Notes: generated from the letters alone by a model not told the origin. A stretch of DNA of 64,000 nt from Chryseobacterium caseinilyticum (GCF_014837145.1 NZ_JACYFS010000002.1:62001-126000); one strand, 5' to 3'. Positions 1 through 8,848 are shown, numbered from the stretch's first letter. Made by a program: numbers and translations.

Positions 1-251
1 AAACGACAAAACTGCACAGAATTTATCTCGTTCCGGAAAGCAAAGGAAAAGGTTTAGGAAAAAAAACGCTTGAATTTCTAAATGAAAAAGTAAAGGAAAG
101 TGGCGATCACAGAATTATTTTAAATGTGAATAAATACAATTCTGCAAAAAGCTTTTATGAATCTCAGGGTTTTCAAGTTTATGATGAAGGCGTTTTTGAT
201 ATTGGAAATGGATATGTGATGGATGATTATCTGATGGAGAAAACTGTATAA
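1..251 (+). CDS. GNAT family N-acetyltransferase, C-terminal part only
   Basis: The window opens inside this gene; about 82 residues remain before the TAA at 249-251. The visible part carries the acetyl-CoA pyrophosphate-binding loop of GNAT enzymes (VPESKGKGLGKKTLEF, an R/Q-x-x-G-x-G/A type loop), then the strand LNVNKYN and the motif NSAKSFYESQGF, the usual final helix and strand of the fold. GNAT proteins transfer an acetyl group from acetyl-CoA to an amine; the substrate cannot be told from this piece. The family call is firm, the specific function is not. Confidence 0.85.
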   Translation, partial: TTKLHRIYLVPESKGKGLGKKTLEFLNEKVKESGDHRIILNVNKYNSAKSFYESQGFQVYDEGVFDIGNGYVMDDYLMEKTV

Positions 252-279
252 GATATTGATTGTGTTATTCTAAAATTTG

Positions 280-287
280 TAAATTTG
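280..287 (+). promoter_or_regulatory. -7 promoter element for the toxin-antitoxin operon
   Basis: TAAATTTG matches the Bacteroidota -7 consensus TAnnTTTG. It overlaps a TTG that could otherwise be read as an upstream start for the antitoxin, which argues that translation begins at the ATG at 303. A TTG at 256-258 lies near the expected -33 position, but the spacing is not ideal. Confidence 0.45.
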
Positions 288-302
288 AATAAATTAAAGA
301 AA

Positions 303-527
303 ATGACTGCAGCAGAATTGAAATTGGATTTGATCAATCGAATCGCAAATTTAGAAGAATCTCGCATCATAGAAGAAATTAAAAGTTTCTTAGATTTTGA
401 ACAGGATACCACAGTTTTTCAATTAAGTGATGAGCAAAAAGAAAGACTTTTAAAAGCTCAAAATGATGAAATTCTTACAGAAGATGAAGCAAATAATGAA
501 ATTGAAAAATGGCTTCAAGAAAAATAG
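303..527 (+). CDS. Antitoxin of a type II toxin-antitoxin pair
   Basis: A 74-residue acidic protein starting MTAAELKLDLINRIANLEES, whose gene overlaps the start of a RelE/ParE-like toxin gene by 19 bases. Its N-terminal half is a predicted helix pair and its tail is rich in Glu and Asp, as in small antitoxins that wrap around RelE-type toxins. An in-frame TTG at 285 would add six residues but sits inside the -7 promoter element, so ATG 303 is preferred. It should neutralise the neighbouring toxin and probably represses the operon; the DNA-binding role is inferred from the family. Confidence 0.75.
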   Translation: MTAAELKLDLINRIANLEESRIIEEIKSFLDFEQDTTVFQLSDEQKERLLKAQNDEILTEDEANNEIEKWLQEK

Positions 528-808
528 TTTGGACAAAAGAAGCAAATTCTGAAAGAAAAGAAATTCTTGAGTTTTGGATTGACCATAATAAATCTAAAAC
601 TTACAGTATTAAATTGAATAAACTATTCATAAAAGCTCTAAAGCAACTTGCAGCACATCCAAAAATTGGTCGCGAAACGGATTTAAAGAATGCGAGAGTT
701 AAAATTGTTGGTAAGTATCTGATTTTTTACGAGTTTTCAGACGTTCAGATTAAAGTTTTATCGGTCTGGGATGGTAGGAGAGATTTAAAAACAAGAAGGG
801 ATTTTTAA
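509..808 (+). CDS. RelE/ParE family toxin
   Basis: A 99-residue basic protein with the RelE/ParE pattern: KIVWTKEANSERKEILEFW at the N-terminus, a helical hairpin, AAHPKIGRETD in the middle, and a C-terminal sheet (VGKYLIFYEFSDVQIKVLSVWDGRRD). Full length for the family, with no frame disruption. The last residues (GRRDLKT) match the usual basic C-terminal end. RelE members cleave ribosome-bound mRNA and ParE members poison gyrase; the sequence alone does not decide which. The gene overlaps its antitoxin by 19 bases, implying translational coupling, and lies convergent to recG with a gap of six bases. Confidence 0.8.
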   Translation: MASRKIVWTKEANSERKEILEFWIDHNKSKTYSIKLNKLFIKALKQLAAHPKIGRETDLKNARVKIVGKYLIFYEFSDVQIKVLSVWDGRRDLKTRRDF

Positions 809-814
809 TTGTAA

Positions 815-2899
815 TTACGAAATCTTACTCCACTTATTTTTCCCTTTATAATACTGCAGATAGTAATTTTTAATAATCTGATGCTCCGGTCTTGAAAGCA
901 GGGGATCGGTTTCCAAGATTTTTTCAACCAAACTTTTGGTATTTTTGATAATTGCAGAATCATTCACCAGATCCAGTTTTTTAAAGTCTACAACACCACT
1001 TTGTTGGGTACCCAAAATATCGCCTGGACCACGCAACTGCATATCAACTTCAGAAATTTTGAACCCGTCATTGGTTTCGGTCATCGTTTTAATTCTCGTT
1101 CGGCTGTCTGAGGATAATTTATCCGATGTCATCAGGATGCAGTAACTCTGTTCACCACCTCTTCCCACACGGCCTCTCAGCTGATGAAGTTGTGACAAAC
1201 CGAATCTTTCTGAACTTTCAATGACCATCACCGATGCATTTGGAACATTAACACCAACTTCAATAACCGTTGTAGCGACCATAATCTGTGATTTTCCGGA
1301 CGCGAAGTAATTCATGGCTGCATCTTTTTCGTCGGGTTTCATTTTCCCGTGAAGCATCGTGACATTGTAATTGGAGAAATTGTCCATTACACTTTCCAAA
1401 CCTTCCATCAGATTTTTGTAATCCAGTGTTTCAGACTCTTCAATCAATGGGTAAACGAAATAAATCTGTCTGCCTTTCCGTATTTGTTCATGACAGAAAT
1501 TGTAAACGTAAGCGCGGTCTTTTTCTCTTCTGTGAGCCGTGATAATCGGTTTTCTTCCGACAGGCATTTCGTCAATCACAGAGACATCCAGATCAGAATA
1601 AAAACTCATCGCCAAAGTCCGTGGAATCGGTGTTGCCGTCATGACCAAAATGTGCGGTGGTATTCTGTTTTTTGCCCAAAGTTTTGCCCGTTGAGCCACT
1701 CCGAAACGATGTTGCTCGTCAATGATAGCCAAACCTAAATTTTTGAACTTCACTTTATCTTCTAAAACAGCGTGTGTTCCAATTAAAATGGACAGTTCAC
1801 CGTTTTCCAGTTCCTCATGGATGATTTTTCTGGCAGAAGCTTTTACAGAACCCGTAAGAATGCTGACTTTGATTTCTGTATCTTTCAGTAAATTTTTTAT
1901 TCCGGCATAATGCTGCTGAGCGAGAATTTCTGTAGGTGCCATCAGACAGCTTTGAAAACCGTTATCCATTGCGATGAGCATCGTCAGCAATGCCACCATT
2001 GTTTTTCCCGAACCAACGTCGCCCTGCAGAAGCCTGTTCATCTGGATTGGTTTTTTCATGTCAATCCGGATTTCCTTTAAAACTCTTTTTTGTGCATTCG
2101 TCAGTTCAAAAGGGAGGTGATTTTCGTAGAAACCTGTGAAATAATCGCCGACGATCGGGAACGGATTTCCGTGTGATTTTGTTTTGTGATGCGCCTTTTT
2201 CAGACCAAAACCTAACTGGAAGAAGAATGATTCTTCAAATTTTAAACGATTATCTGATTTTTCGAAATGCTGCTGATCTTTCGGGAAATGAATATTGAGA
2301 AATGTATGCTGTCGCGACAGAAACTGGTAATGCCGAATCATGTATTCCGGAAGATTTTCCTGAATGAGATTTGGAATTTCCTTGCAGATTTTCTTCAATA
2401 TATTCTGAAAAAATTTCTGATTTAAACCCCGTTTGCTGAGTTTTTCCGAGCCTGGATAAATAGGTTTTAGTCTTACATCAGTTTCTTTGCTTTCTTCAGC
2501 TTCAATTTCCGGATGCGGCATTGAAAACTGGTTATTGAAAGCATTGATTTTACCAAAAATAAATACTTCCTTATTGACCAGAAGCTGTTCTTTGAACCAT
2601 TTTGAATACTGAAACCAGACGAGATCCATCGTTCCGGTATGATCGTTGAATTTTGCAGAAAGTCTCTTGATTTTCCCCGTCTGAATTTCCTGAACAGAAG
2701 TTATCCGTCCCTTCAGCTGAACTTCAATATTGCTTTCCTGAAGCGTTGAAACCGTGAAAATCTTGCTTTTATCCAGATACCGGATAGGGTAGAAGTTCAG
2801 AAAATCTTCCACGACAGAAATTCCCAGCACATTTTTGATGAGCTTTGCACGTTCGGAACCGATTCCTTTCACGAATTCTATGGGAGTTTCTAAAGTCAG
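815..2899 (-). CDS. recG: ATP-dependent DNA helicase RecG
   Basis: RecG remodels stalled replication forks and branch-migrates Holliday junctions. Counting from the internal GTG at 2872, an OB-fold wedge domain lies near residues 45-120, Walker A GDVGSGKT at 284-291, the DEQH box at 385-388, TATPIPRT after it, and a C-terminal helicase domain with QLRGRVGRGGEQSYC and the RecG-typical LRGPGDILGTQQSG. No ATG exists at the expected start. Reading on upstream, the frame continues through TLETPIEFVKGIGSERAK, a normal RecG N-terminus, so a CTG at 2899 (694 residues) is my preferred start over the GTG at 2872 (685 residues). E. coli RecG has 693 residues. Function is certain; the exact start is not. 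Confidence 0.93.
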   Translation of the reverse strand: MTLETPIEFVKGIGSERAKLIKNVLGISVVEDFLNFYPIRYLDKSKIFTVSTLQESNIEVQLKGRITSVQEIQTGKIKRLSAKFNDHTGTMDLVWFQYSKWFKEQLLVNKEVFIFGKINAFNNQFSMPHPEIEAEESKETDVRLKPIYPGSEKLSKRGLNQKFFQNILKKICKEIPNLIQENLPEYMIRHYQFLSRQHTFLNIHFPKDQQHFEKSDNRLKFEESFFFQLGFGLKKAHHKTKSHGNPFPIVGDYFTGFYENHLPFELTNAQKRVLKEIRIDMKKPIQMNRLLQGDVGSGKTMVALLTMLIAMDNGFQSCLMAPTEILAQQHYAGIKNLLKDTEIKVSILTGSVKASARKIIHEELENGELSILIGTHAVLEDKVKFKNLGLAIIDEQHRFGVAQRAKLWAKNRIPPHILVMTATPIPRTLAMSFYSDLDVSVIDEMPVGRKPIITAHRREKDRAYVYNFCHEQIRKGRQIYFVYPLIEESETLDYKNLMEGLESVMDNFSNYNVTMLHGKMKPDEKDAAMNYFASGKSQIMVATTVIEVGVNVPNASVMVIESSERFGLSQLHQLRGRVGRGGEQSYCILMTSDKLSSDSRTRIKTMTETNDGFKISEVDMQLRGPGDILGTQQSGVVDFKKLDLVNDSAIIKNTKSLVEKILETDPLLSRPEHQIIKNYYLQYYKGKNKWSKIS

Positions 2900-3083
2900 A
2901 ACTGAATTTTTTGAAGCACGAATTTCGGGAAAATTTAGTAATAAAGAAAGCTTTCGATTTTGAAAGCTTGATTGTTTTACGTCTCCCGCAGATAATGCAG
3001 ATAGAGCAGATTTTTAAATTGAATGGAGTTGCTAAGATTCCATTAAAACAAATTTAAATTTTAAATGTTTCACTAGAGATATT

Positions 3084-3142
3084 GCCACGAATACACGAAT
3101 GAATTTGAAATATTTTAAAATAAATTAATTCGTGTTCGTAGC
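3084..3142. repeat. Intergenic inverted repeat
   Basis: Arms gccacgaatacacgaatga at 3084-3102 and taattcgtgttcgtagc at 3126-3142 are imperfect reverse complements, and the match continues inward as aattt/aaatt. The loop is A+T-rich. The element lies between recG and the thioredoxin gene, both on the minus strand. It is followed by two copies of gccaaaagcc (3151-3160 and 3172-3181), the second touching the thioredoxin stop codon. The arms lack a T-run on the minus strand, so it is not an obvious terminator and looks more like a dispersed palindromic repeat. Confidence 0.6.
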
Positions 3143-3180
3143 TGTTATTAGCCAAAAGCCAGCAGCCATCCGCCAAAAGC

Positions 3181-3717
3181 CTACTGCTCTTTTATTTTAG
3201 ACTTAAATTTCCGCTGATAATCTTCCCACTCGCCCTGAGTTTTAAATTTTTTATGAAGATCCCCCGAAATGAAAACCAGATAAGGTTCCAGTTCTTTTGC
3301 CGTAAGTTCGCCCTGGAGCATTGTAATCGGGCGGCCTGTTTCATCCAGCAAAGCGGTTGTAGGAACTGCGTTCACATTCATAAACTGAGTAAATTCGTGA
3401 AGTGAATTTCTGCCTTTTCTTTGAGAACTGTTCTCATTTGAAAATTTTCTCCCAAAAACTTCTATTGTTTTTTTATCTTCCGCGTTGAATTTTACAGGAT
3501 AGTAACTGGTGTTGAGAATATCGTAAATCACGGCGTTTCCGTAGGTTTTTTTATCCATTATTTTGCATGGACCGCACCAGTCTGCGTAAAAATCGATGAG
3601 TATTTTTTTTGGTTGTGTTTTCTGAGCTTCAAGTGCTTCTTCAATCGTCATCCATTTTACCTGAGAAAAGGCGAAAACGGATTGGATAATGAAGATGAAA
3701 GCGATTATTTTTTTCAT
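3181..3717 (-). CDS. Exported thioredoxin-family protein
   Basis: A 178-residue protein with a signal peptide (MKKIIAFIFIIQSVFAFSQ), followed by a thioredoxin fold with active site WCGPC at 47-51 inside DFYADWCGPCKIMDKKT. The region FMNVNAVPTTALLDETGRP carries the cis-proline segment (VPT). It probably acts as a periplasmic thiol reductase or disulfide exchanger; no partner protein identifies the substrate. It sits 21 bases downstream of a POT transporter on the same strand and may be cotranscribed with it. Confidence 0.85.
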   Translation of the reverse strand: MKKIIAFIFIIQSVFAFSQVKWMTIEEALEAQKTQPKKILIDFYADWCGPCKIMDKKTYGNAVIYDILNTSYYPVKFNAEDKKTIEVFGRKFSNENSSQRKGRNSLHEFTQFMNVNAVPTTALLDETGRPITMLQGELTAKELEPYLVFISGDLHKKFKTQGEWEDYQRKFKSKIKEQ

Positions 3718-3738
3718 AATTAATTTAAAATTAAATCA

Positions 3739-5250
3739 TTAGCGAACCTCCTGCATAAGTTTTCTCACCCACGGAGATATCAAAATCAGTACCACTCCGG
3801 CAATGACTGCGTAGAGTCCGAGTTGTTTGTAACCATTAGTGTAGATCATGAAAGCATCAAAATTACTTGTTCCTTCTTCAGCAGTAGCGAGATGATTCCC
3901 TAATATACCTGCTACATATTGTCCGTAAGCGGAAGCTAAAAACCACATTCCCATCATCATGCCCTGAAGGCTTTTTGTGGAAAGTTTTGTCATAATCGAC
4001 AGCCCGATGGGAGAAAGGCACAGTTCGCCTAACGTAATGACCAGCAGTGCTAGAGTAAAGAAATTGAGGGAAGTAATTCCCTGTAAATCAGCAAATAATC
4101 TTGTAGCAAAAAGCACATAATATCCCAGACCTAAAAATATAAAACCGAGCCCGAATTTAATAATGGTGTTGGGCTCAAGTTTTCTTTTGCTGAGCCAAAT
4201 CCATAACAAACCGATTAGCGGTGCCAGAAAGATAATGAAAAATGCACCTCCGGAATTGTTGACACCGTTTGGATCTAGTCCTAATAGGTCTTTATTTAAA
4301 TTTTTAGCTGCAAAAATACTCAATGTTCCTCCGCTCTGTTCGTAGATTCCCCAAAAGAGAATTGAAAACAGGATAAAAACTAAAGCTGCCCATAATTTTT
4401 TCCGCTCACCAGGACTGACTTTGGACATTTCGAAAAAGAAGTAGATGAGAACTATAGGCCCGACGGTTGCCATAAAATAGTTTGTGTATTGAGGTACAGA
4501 AACCATAATCATAATGATCGGGATAAAGATCAACGATAAAATGTACACTCCAAATTCTTTCCATTTTGGTATGGGTGCAGATTTTTCTTCATTTTGGGGA
4601 TGTCCCGGCTGTAGACCAATCGTTCCTAAGCTTTTCTGTGTAAAGACGAAGTTGATTAGAGATATTAGCATTACAATGGCTGCCAATCCAAAAGCGACAT
4701 TCCATCTTTTATCTTCAGGGATTATCTTTGAGAGCATTTCACCCTTGCCGATTGCTATACACAGATAGCCGCCCAGCAAGGCTCCCAAGTTGATGCCTGC
4801 GTAGAAAAGAGAAAATCCTGCATCTGCTCTGGAATCATTAGGTTTATAAAGCTGACCTACCATTGATGAAATGTTTGGTTTAAAAAATCCGGTACCTATT
4901 ACGGTAAAGGAAATTCCTAAGAAAAAGAAATCGTGAGGATTTGTTGCTAAAATTAAACTGCCGATAATCATCAGCAATCCTCCCCAAAATAATGATTTTC
5001 TAAATCCTAAAATTTTATCCGCAAAAAGTCCACCCACAAAGGTAAAGGCATACACAAAGGCTTGTGTGGCTGCATATTGTGACGTTGCTGCTTTCTCCTG
5101 AAAATCAAGTTGTGAAATCATGAAGAATACCAACATGCCACGCATTCCGTAGAAGCAGAAGCGTTCCCACATTTCAGAAAAGAAAAGTGACCAGATCTGT
5201 TTTGGGTATTTTCCTTTGAAATTCTGTATTTCGTCGAGGGTTTGGTTCAT
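3739..5250 (-). CDS. POT family proton-dependent peptide transporter (copy 1)
   Basis: A 503-residue inner-membrane protein of the major facilitator superfamily, POT/PTR2 branch, which imports di- and tripeptides with protons. The N-terminus has FFSEMWERFCFYGMRG, the ExxER motif of helix 1 used in proton coupling, and FYAGINLGALLGG in helix 5, matching the PTR2 signature. LCLSPIGLSIMTKLSTKSLQG is also characteristic. Roughly 12-14 hydrophobic segments are visible. It is the downstream member of three tandem paralogues. A Phe replaces the first Tyr of the usual ERFxYYG. Confidence 0.9.
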   Translation of the reverse strand: MNQTLDEIQNFKGKYPKQIWSLFFSEMWERFCFYGMRGMLVFFMISQLDFQEKAATSQYAATQAFVYAFTFVGGLFADKILGFRKSLFWGGLLMIIGSLILATNPHDFFFLGISFTVIGTGFFKPNISSMVGQLYKPNDSRADAGFSLFYAGINLGALLGGYLCIAIGKGEMLSKIIPEDKRWNVAFGLAAIVMLISLINFVFTQKSLGTIGLQPGHPQNEEKSAPIPKWKEFGVYILSLIFIPIIMIMVSVPQYTNYFMATVGPIVLIYFFFEMSKVSPGERKKLWAALVFILFSILFWGIYEQSGGTLSIFAAKNLNKDLLGLDPNGVNNSGGAFFIIFLAPLIGLLWIWLSKRKLEPNTIIKFGLGFIFLGLGYYVLFATRLFADLQGITSLNFFTLALLVITLGELCLSPIGLSIMTKLSTKSLQGMMMGMWFLASAYGQYVAGILGNHLATAEEGTSNFDAFMIYTNGYKQLGLYAVIAGVVLILISPWVRKLMQEVR

Positions 5251-5450
5251 GTGTTATAATTTATCAATGATAATTGATGAATGATTTGTGACTCATTGTG
5301 TCACGAATCTTTTTAAAGAAATTCTGTTAAAGGCTGTTCCAATTCAACTGTTGACATCATGCATCAACGAATTAAAATCCTTTATAAATTTACATATATA
5401 GAAGTAACCAACTCAAAATATTTTCGGAAACTTCCATGATGCGAATGTAA

Positions 5451-5481
5451 AAAAAAACCTCTGAAAAATCAGAGGTTTTAT
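5451..5481 (-). terminator. Rho-independent terminator after POT copy 2
   Basis: Stem aacctctga / tcagaggtt with an AAAA loop. On the minus strand the stem is followed by a run of T (the A-run at 5450-5457 on the plus strand). It lies 19 bases past the stop of the transporter at 5500-7029, so copies 1 and 2 are probably separate transcripts. Confidence 0.8.
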
Positions 5482-5499
5482 ATAGTTTAAGAAAAGAAA

Positions 5500-7029
5500 T
5501 TATTTTGCAATCTCTTCTGCCATGCCTAATTTATCATTATGCATCATTTTTTGTAGCCATGAGCTCATCACAAATAAAATTGCAGCAGCTGCACCAGTCA
5601 TAATTATAAAGACCATAAAGAATTCATAAAGATTGGTAATCTGATATCCTAAGAATGAAGGATTTACTACGGGACCAGTGGTGGCTTCAGCACCAGCAGT
5701 GGGAGGTATTAAGGCACTCAGAGTTCCTGCAAACTTATTTGCAGCAGCATTGGCAAGAAACCAAGTTCCCATCAGTAAAGATGAAAGTCTTAGCGGTGCT
5801 AATTTTGAAACCATTGATAATCCGATTGGTGATAAACACAGTTCCCCCATTGTATGGATTATATAAAGTGAAATAAGCCACCACATTGAAACTTTATCAT
5901 CTATTCCAAGTCCTTTCACAGCAATTGCAATAACTACATATCCTAAAGCAACTAAGGCTAAACCTAAAGCCATTTTTTTAGGAGAAGAAGGTTCTAGTTT
6001 TCTGATGTATAAAAATCCCCAAATCATTGAGAATAATGGAGCTAAAGCAATAACGGCCAAAGGATTAACAGATTGAAAGTATGAAGCAGGCATTTCCCAG
6101 CCAAAAAGACTCCTCTCTGTCTGACGGTCTGCAAATAAAGTGAGTGATGCTCCGGCCTGTTCAAAAGCTCCCCAAAAGAAAATTACGAAGAATGCCAAAA
6201 TGAATACGACCATTATTCTCTGCATCTCAACTTTTGTAAGGCTTTTATCAGTTAAGATAAGAATCGGCATTGCTACCATAGCCCCGTAGATGAAATAGCT
6301 GATTATATCAATGTCACTTTTAAACATCTGCTTGAAGTTCAACATGAAAAATATGATTGCAATTGAGCCCACGATCATACCAATGCTTTTAGCATCAAGC
6401 TTTTTAACAGGCAGACCTATCGCTTTTCCTTCTTCAGATATAAGATACTTTTTCTGACCAAAAATAAATGCTACCAAACCAAGCAACATTCCGACACCTG
6501 CAGCTAGGAAACCCCATTTGAAATCCATAGAGCCACAAACCAGAGGTGAGAAAAATGCTCCCAAATTGATACCCATGTAGAAAATAGTAAATGCACTGTC
6601 GATTCTTCTGTCGTTTGCAGGATACAACTGTCCTACCATTGTGGAGATATTTGGTTTGAAGAAACCATTTCCGATGATGATGGAAGTAAGACCTATCCAC
6701 ATTAAAGTGATTCCGCCATTTGTACCGGCAGATGCACTGAAAAACATGAAGAACTGACCGATTGCCATCAAAAGACCACCAATCACAATACTTCTTCTGT
6801 TTCCTAAAAACTTATCACAAAGATACCCTCCCAAAAGTGGTGTCAGATAAACTAATCCTGTATAGCTTCCGTATATTTCAGATGCGTCTGCATCTTTCAT
6901 CAGTAATACTTTGGTCATAAACAGAATAAAGATGGCTCTCATTCCATAATAACTGAATCTCTCCCACATTTCCGTGAAAAATAGAAAGTAAAGACCTTTA
7001 GGATGACCTTTCTTTTGTGCTGTATCCAT
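5500..7029 (-). CDS. POT family proton-dependent peptide transporter (copy 2)
   Basis: A 509-residue POT/PTR2 transporter with the complete helix 1 motif EMWERFSYYGMRA, followed by GGYLCDKFLGNRRS (the loop after helix 2), FFKPNISTMVGQLY and FYMGINLGAFFSP. The pattern is that of a working proton-coupled oligopeptide importer in the inner membrane. It has its own terminator at 5451-5481. The C-terminal end is hydrophilic and short (MHNDKLGMAEEIAK). Substrate range cannot be read from sequence; three paralogues in a row suggest different peptide preferences. Confidence 0.92.
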   Translation of the reverse strand: MDTAQKKGHPKGLYFLFFTEMWERFSYYGMRAIFILFMTKVLLMKDADASEIYGSYTGLVYLTPLLGGYLCDKFLGNRRSIVIGGLLMAIGQFFMFFSASAGTNGGITLMWIGLTSIIIGNGFFKPNISTMVGQLYPANDRRIDSAFTIFYMGINLGAFFSPLVCGSMDFKWGFLAAGVGMLLGLVAFIFGQKKYLISEEGKAIGLPVKKLDAKSIGMIVGSIAIIFFMLNFKQMFKSDIDIISYFIYGAMVAMPILILTDKSLTKVEMQRIMVVFILAFFVIFFWGAFEQAGASLTLFADRQTERSLFGWEMPASYFQSVNPLAVIALAPLFSMIWGFLYIRKLEPSSPKKMALGLALVALGYVVIAIAVKGLGIDDKVSMWWLISLYIIHTMGELCLSPIGLSMVSKLAPLRLSSLLMGTWFLANAAANKFAGTLSALIPPTAGAEATTGPVVNPSFLGYQITNLYEFFMVFIIMTGAAAAILFVMSSWLQKMMHNDKLGMAEEIAK

Positions 7030-7058
7030 ATATACTTGTTAAATTTTGTTAAGACCCA

Positions 7059-7066
7059 CAAATATA
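7059..7066 (-). promoter_or_regulatory. -7 promoter element for POT copy 2
   Basis: The plus strand reads CAAATATA, that is TATATTTG on the minus strand, matching TAnnTTTG about 30 bases upstream of the start codon. No convincing TTTG at -33 is present. Confidence 0.4.
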
Positions 7067-7105
7067 GTTTTTTTTGGGTTTTTGGCAAGTTTTAATTTTT
7101 ATTTT

Positions 7106-7138
7106 AAAGAAAAAAGCTGCAGATCAATTCTGCAGCTT
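7106..7138 (-). terminator. Rho-independent terminator after POT copy 3
   Basis: Stem aagctgcag / ctgcagctt around a seven-base loop. On the minus strand the stem is followed by T-rich sequence (plus-strand aaagaaaaaa). It lies 25 bases past the stop of the transporter at 7163-8818. Confidence 0.75.
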
Positions 7139-7162
7139 CCGATATATTGGTTTGATTAAATT

Positions 7163-8818
7163 TTAATGCCCGCTGTCTTTCATGATTCTGTTGAGTCTTT
7201 TCAACATGAGAAGTCCTAAGACAGTTGCAAATATCAAAAGTCCGAAATTTACCATAAAATAATTAGACTTGTTTTCGTAGCTGTACCATGTGCTTGCTAA
7301 AATTCCGGAGAGCTTATTTCCCACAGAATTGGCAAGGAAAAATCCACCCATCATCAGTGCGGTAAGTCTTGCTGGGGAAAGTTTAGATACAAATGATAGT
7401 CCCATTGGTGAAAGACAAAGTTCACCCACGGTAATTACTCCATAACTGGCAACAAGCCACCATGGCGAAACTTTTACGGCACCGTTTTCTCCCGCTGAAA
7501 CTGCCAGAACCATCACCAGACATGAAAGTGCAGATATGAAAAGTCCCAGAACGATTTTTGTAGGAGTCAGCGGTTCTTTTCCTCTTCTTCTTAAAAATGC
7601 CCAGAATCCAACGACTACCGGAGTTAAAGCTATCACCCAAAACGGATTAATAGACTGAAATAATTCGGTATTGTAAAGGAAAATTTTGCTGTCAGGATTT
7701 TGCTCTAAAGAAGCTCTTTTTTCCGGCGATATATTTTTAAAATAGACATCCTTGCCCTGTTCTTTGATGGCTTTTCCATCTTTGTCTTTTTGAGATTGAT
7801 ACTGGTCATCATAAACCGGAACTTCCTTTGTTTCATAACCTTTCCCGTCTACCATGTAGATTTTTTCCAAAGGTTTTTCAAGTGAAGTGGAAACGCTTCT
7901 GTCAGTGTAATAATTGGCCCACCTTGTCAGTGCCGTTCCGTTTTGTTTAAAAACTGCCCAGAAAAACATACTGATCATAAATACGGATAAAAGAGCTCCG
8001 ATGGCTGCTTTTTCATTTGGTTTAGCTTTGAAATACAGTGAACCGTAAAAATAAATTACAGGAACGCAGGCGAAAATAAAGGCGTCCGTACTGTCGCTTC
8101 CAAAAATACTGCTTGGAACAAACCATCCAACTACTCCAAATAAAATTGCCGGCAAAAATACCTTCATTAAAATTTCAGAAAGCTTGGTGTCGCCTTCCTG
8201 TACAGGTTTCATCTGTGCAGCGTGGATATAATGTTTTCTTCCGATGGTGAAAATAACCATTCCGATCAGCATCCCTACACCGGCAGTGATAAAAGCTTCG
8301 CCCCAGCCGTATTTATTTCGCATGAAAGCAGCTATAAGGTTGCAGATAAACGCACCGATGTTGATTCCCATGTAGAAAATGTTGTACCCCGAATCTTTAT
8401 TAGCTTTGTATGGTTCTTCAGAATATAAATTTCCAAGTAAAGTGGAAATGGTAGGCTTGAAAAATCCGTTTCCGATAATAATTAATGCCAATGAAGAGTA
8501 AAATAAAGTCAGATCCTTGAAAACGCCCATCCCAATGTATCCTGCAGCCATTAAAAATCCGCCGAGATAAATTGATTTTATGTATCCTAAAACTCTGTCT
8601 GCCAAAAATCCACCGATAAAAGGTGTGAGATAAGTTAATGCGATATAAGTTCCGAAAATGTCGTCAGCAGTTTTGTCGGGTAAACCGAGACCACCTTTTA
8701 AACCTGCAGGTTCGATGACGTAGAGAACAAAAATTCCGAGAATTAAATAATATCCGAAACGTTCCCACATTTCTGTGAAAAACAAAAAGGGCAATCCTTT
8801 TGGATGTTTGGTTTTCAT
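7163..8818 (-). CDS. POT family proton-dependent peptide transporter (copy 3, with insertion)
   Basis: A 551-residue POT/PTR2 protein with EMWERFGYY in helix 1, LADRVLGYIKS, FFKPTISTLLGNLY and FYMGINIGAFICN. It is about 45 residues longer than its two neighbours because of a hydrophilic, Lys/Glu/Asp-rich stretch between membrane helices in the middle of the protein (from TDRSVSTSLEKPLEKIYMVD to DSKIFLYNTELF). That loop contains no known domain that I recognise. Expected role: inner-membrane uptake of small peptides. Confidence 0.9.
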   Translation of the reverse strand: MKTKHPKGLPFLFFTEMWERFGYYLILGIFVLYVIEPAGLKGGLGLPDKTADDIFGTYIALTYLTPFIGGFLADRVLGYIKSIYLGGFLMAAGYIGMGVFKDLTLFYSSLALIIIGNGFFKPTISTLLGNLYSEEPYKANKDSGYNIFYMGINIGAFICNLIAAFMRNKYGWGEAFITAGVGMLIGMVIFTIGRKHYIHAAQMKPVQEGDTKLSEILMKVFLPAILFGVVGWFVPSSIFGSDSTDAFIFACVPVIYFYGSLYFKAKPNEKAAIGALLSVFMISMFFWAVFKQNGTALTRWANYYTDRSVSTSLEKPLEKIYMVDGKGYETKEVPVYDDQYQSQKDKDGKAIKEQGKDVYFKNISPEKRASLEQNPDSKIFLYNTELFQSINPFWVIALTPVVVGFWAFLRRRGKEPLTPTKIVLGLFISALSCLVMVLAVSAGENGAVKVSPWWLVASYGVITVGELCLSPMGLSFVSKLSPARLTALMMGGFFLANSVGNKLSGILASTWYSYENKSNYFMVNFGLLIFATVLGLLMLKRLNRIMKDSGH

Positions 8819-8840
8819 GAGTATATTTTTTACAATTTCA

Positions 8841-8848
8841 CAAATATA
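8841..8848 (-). promoter_or_regulatory. -7 promoter element for POT copy 3
   Basis: The plus strand reads CAAATATA, i.e. TATATTTG on the minus strand, 22 bases upstream of the start codon. It matches TAnnTTTG; a -33 TTTG at the right spacing was not found. Confidence 0.4.

Noticed and set aside
1349..1738. A 129-residue plus-strand frame inside recG
   Set aside because: It is antisense to conserved helicase motifs and shows no start context or homology features.
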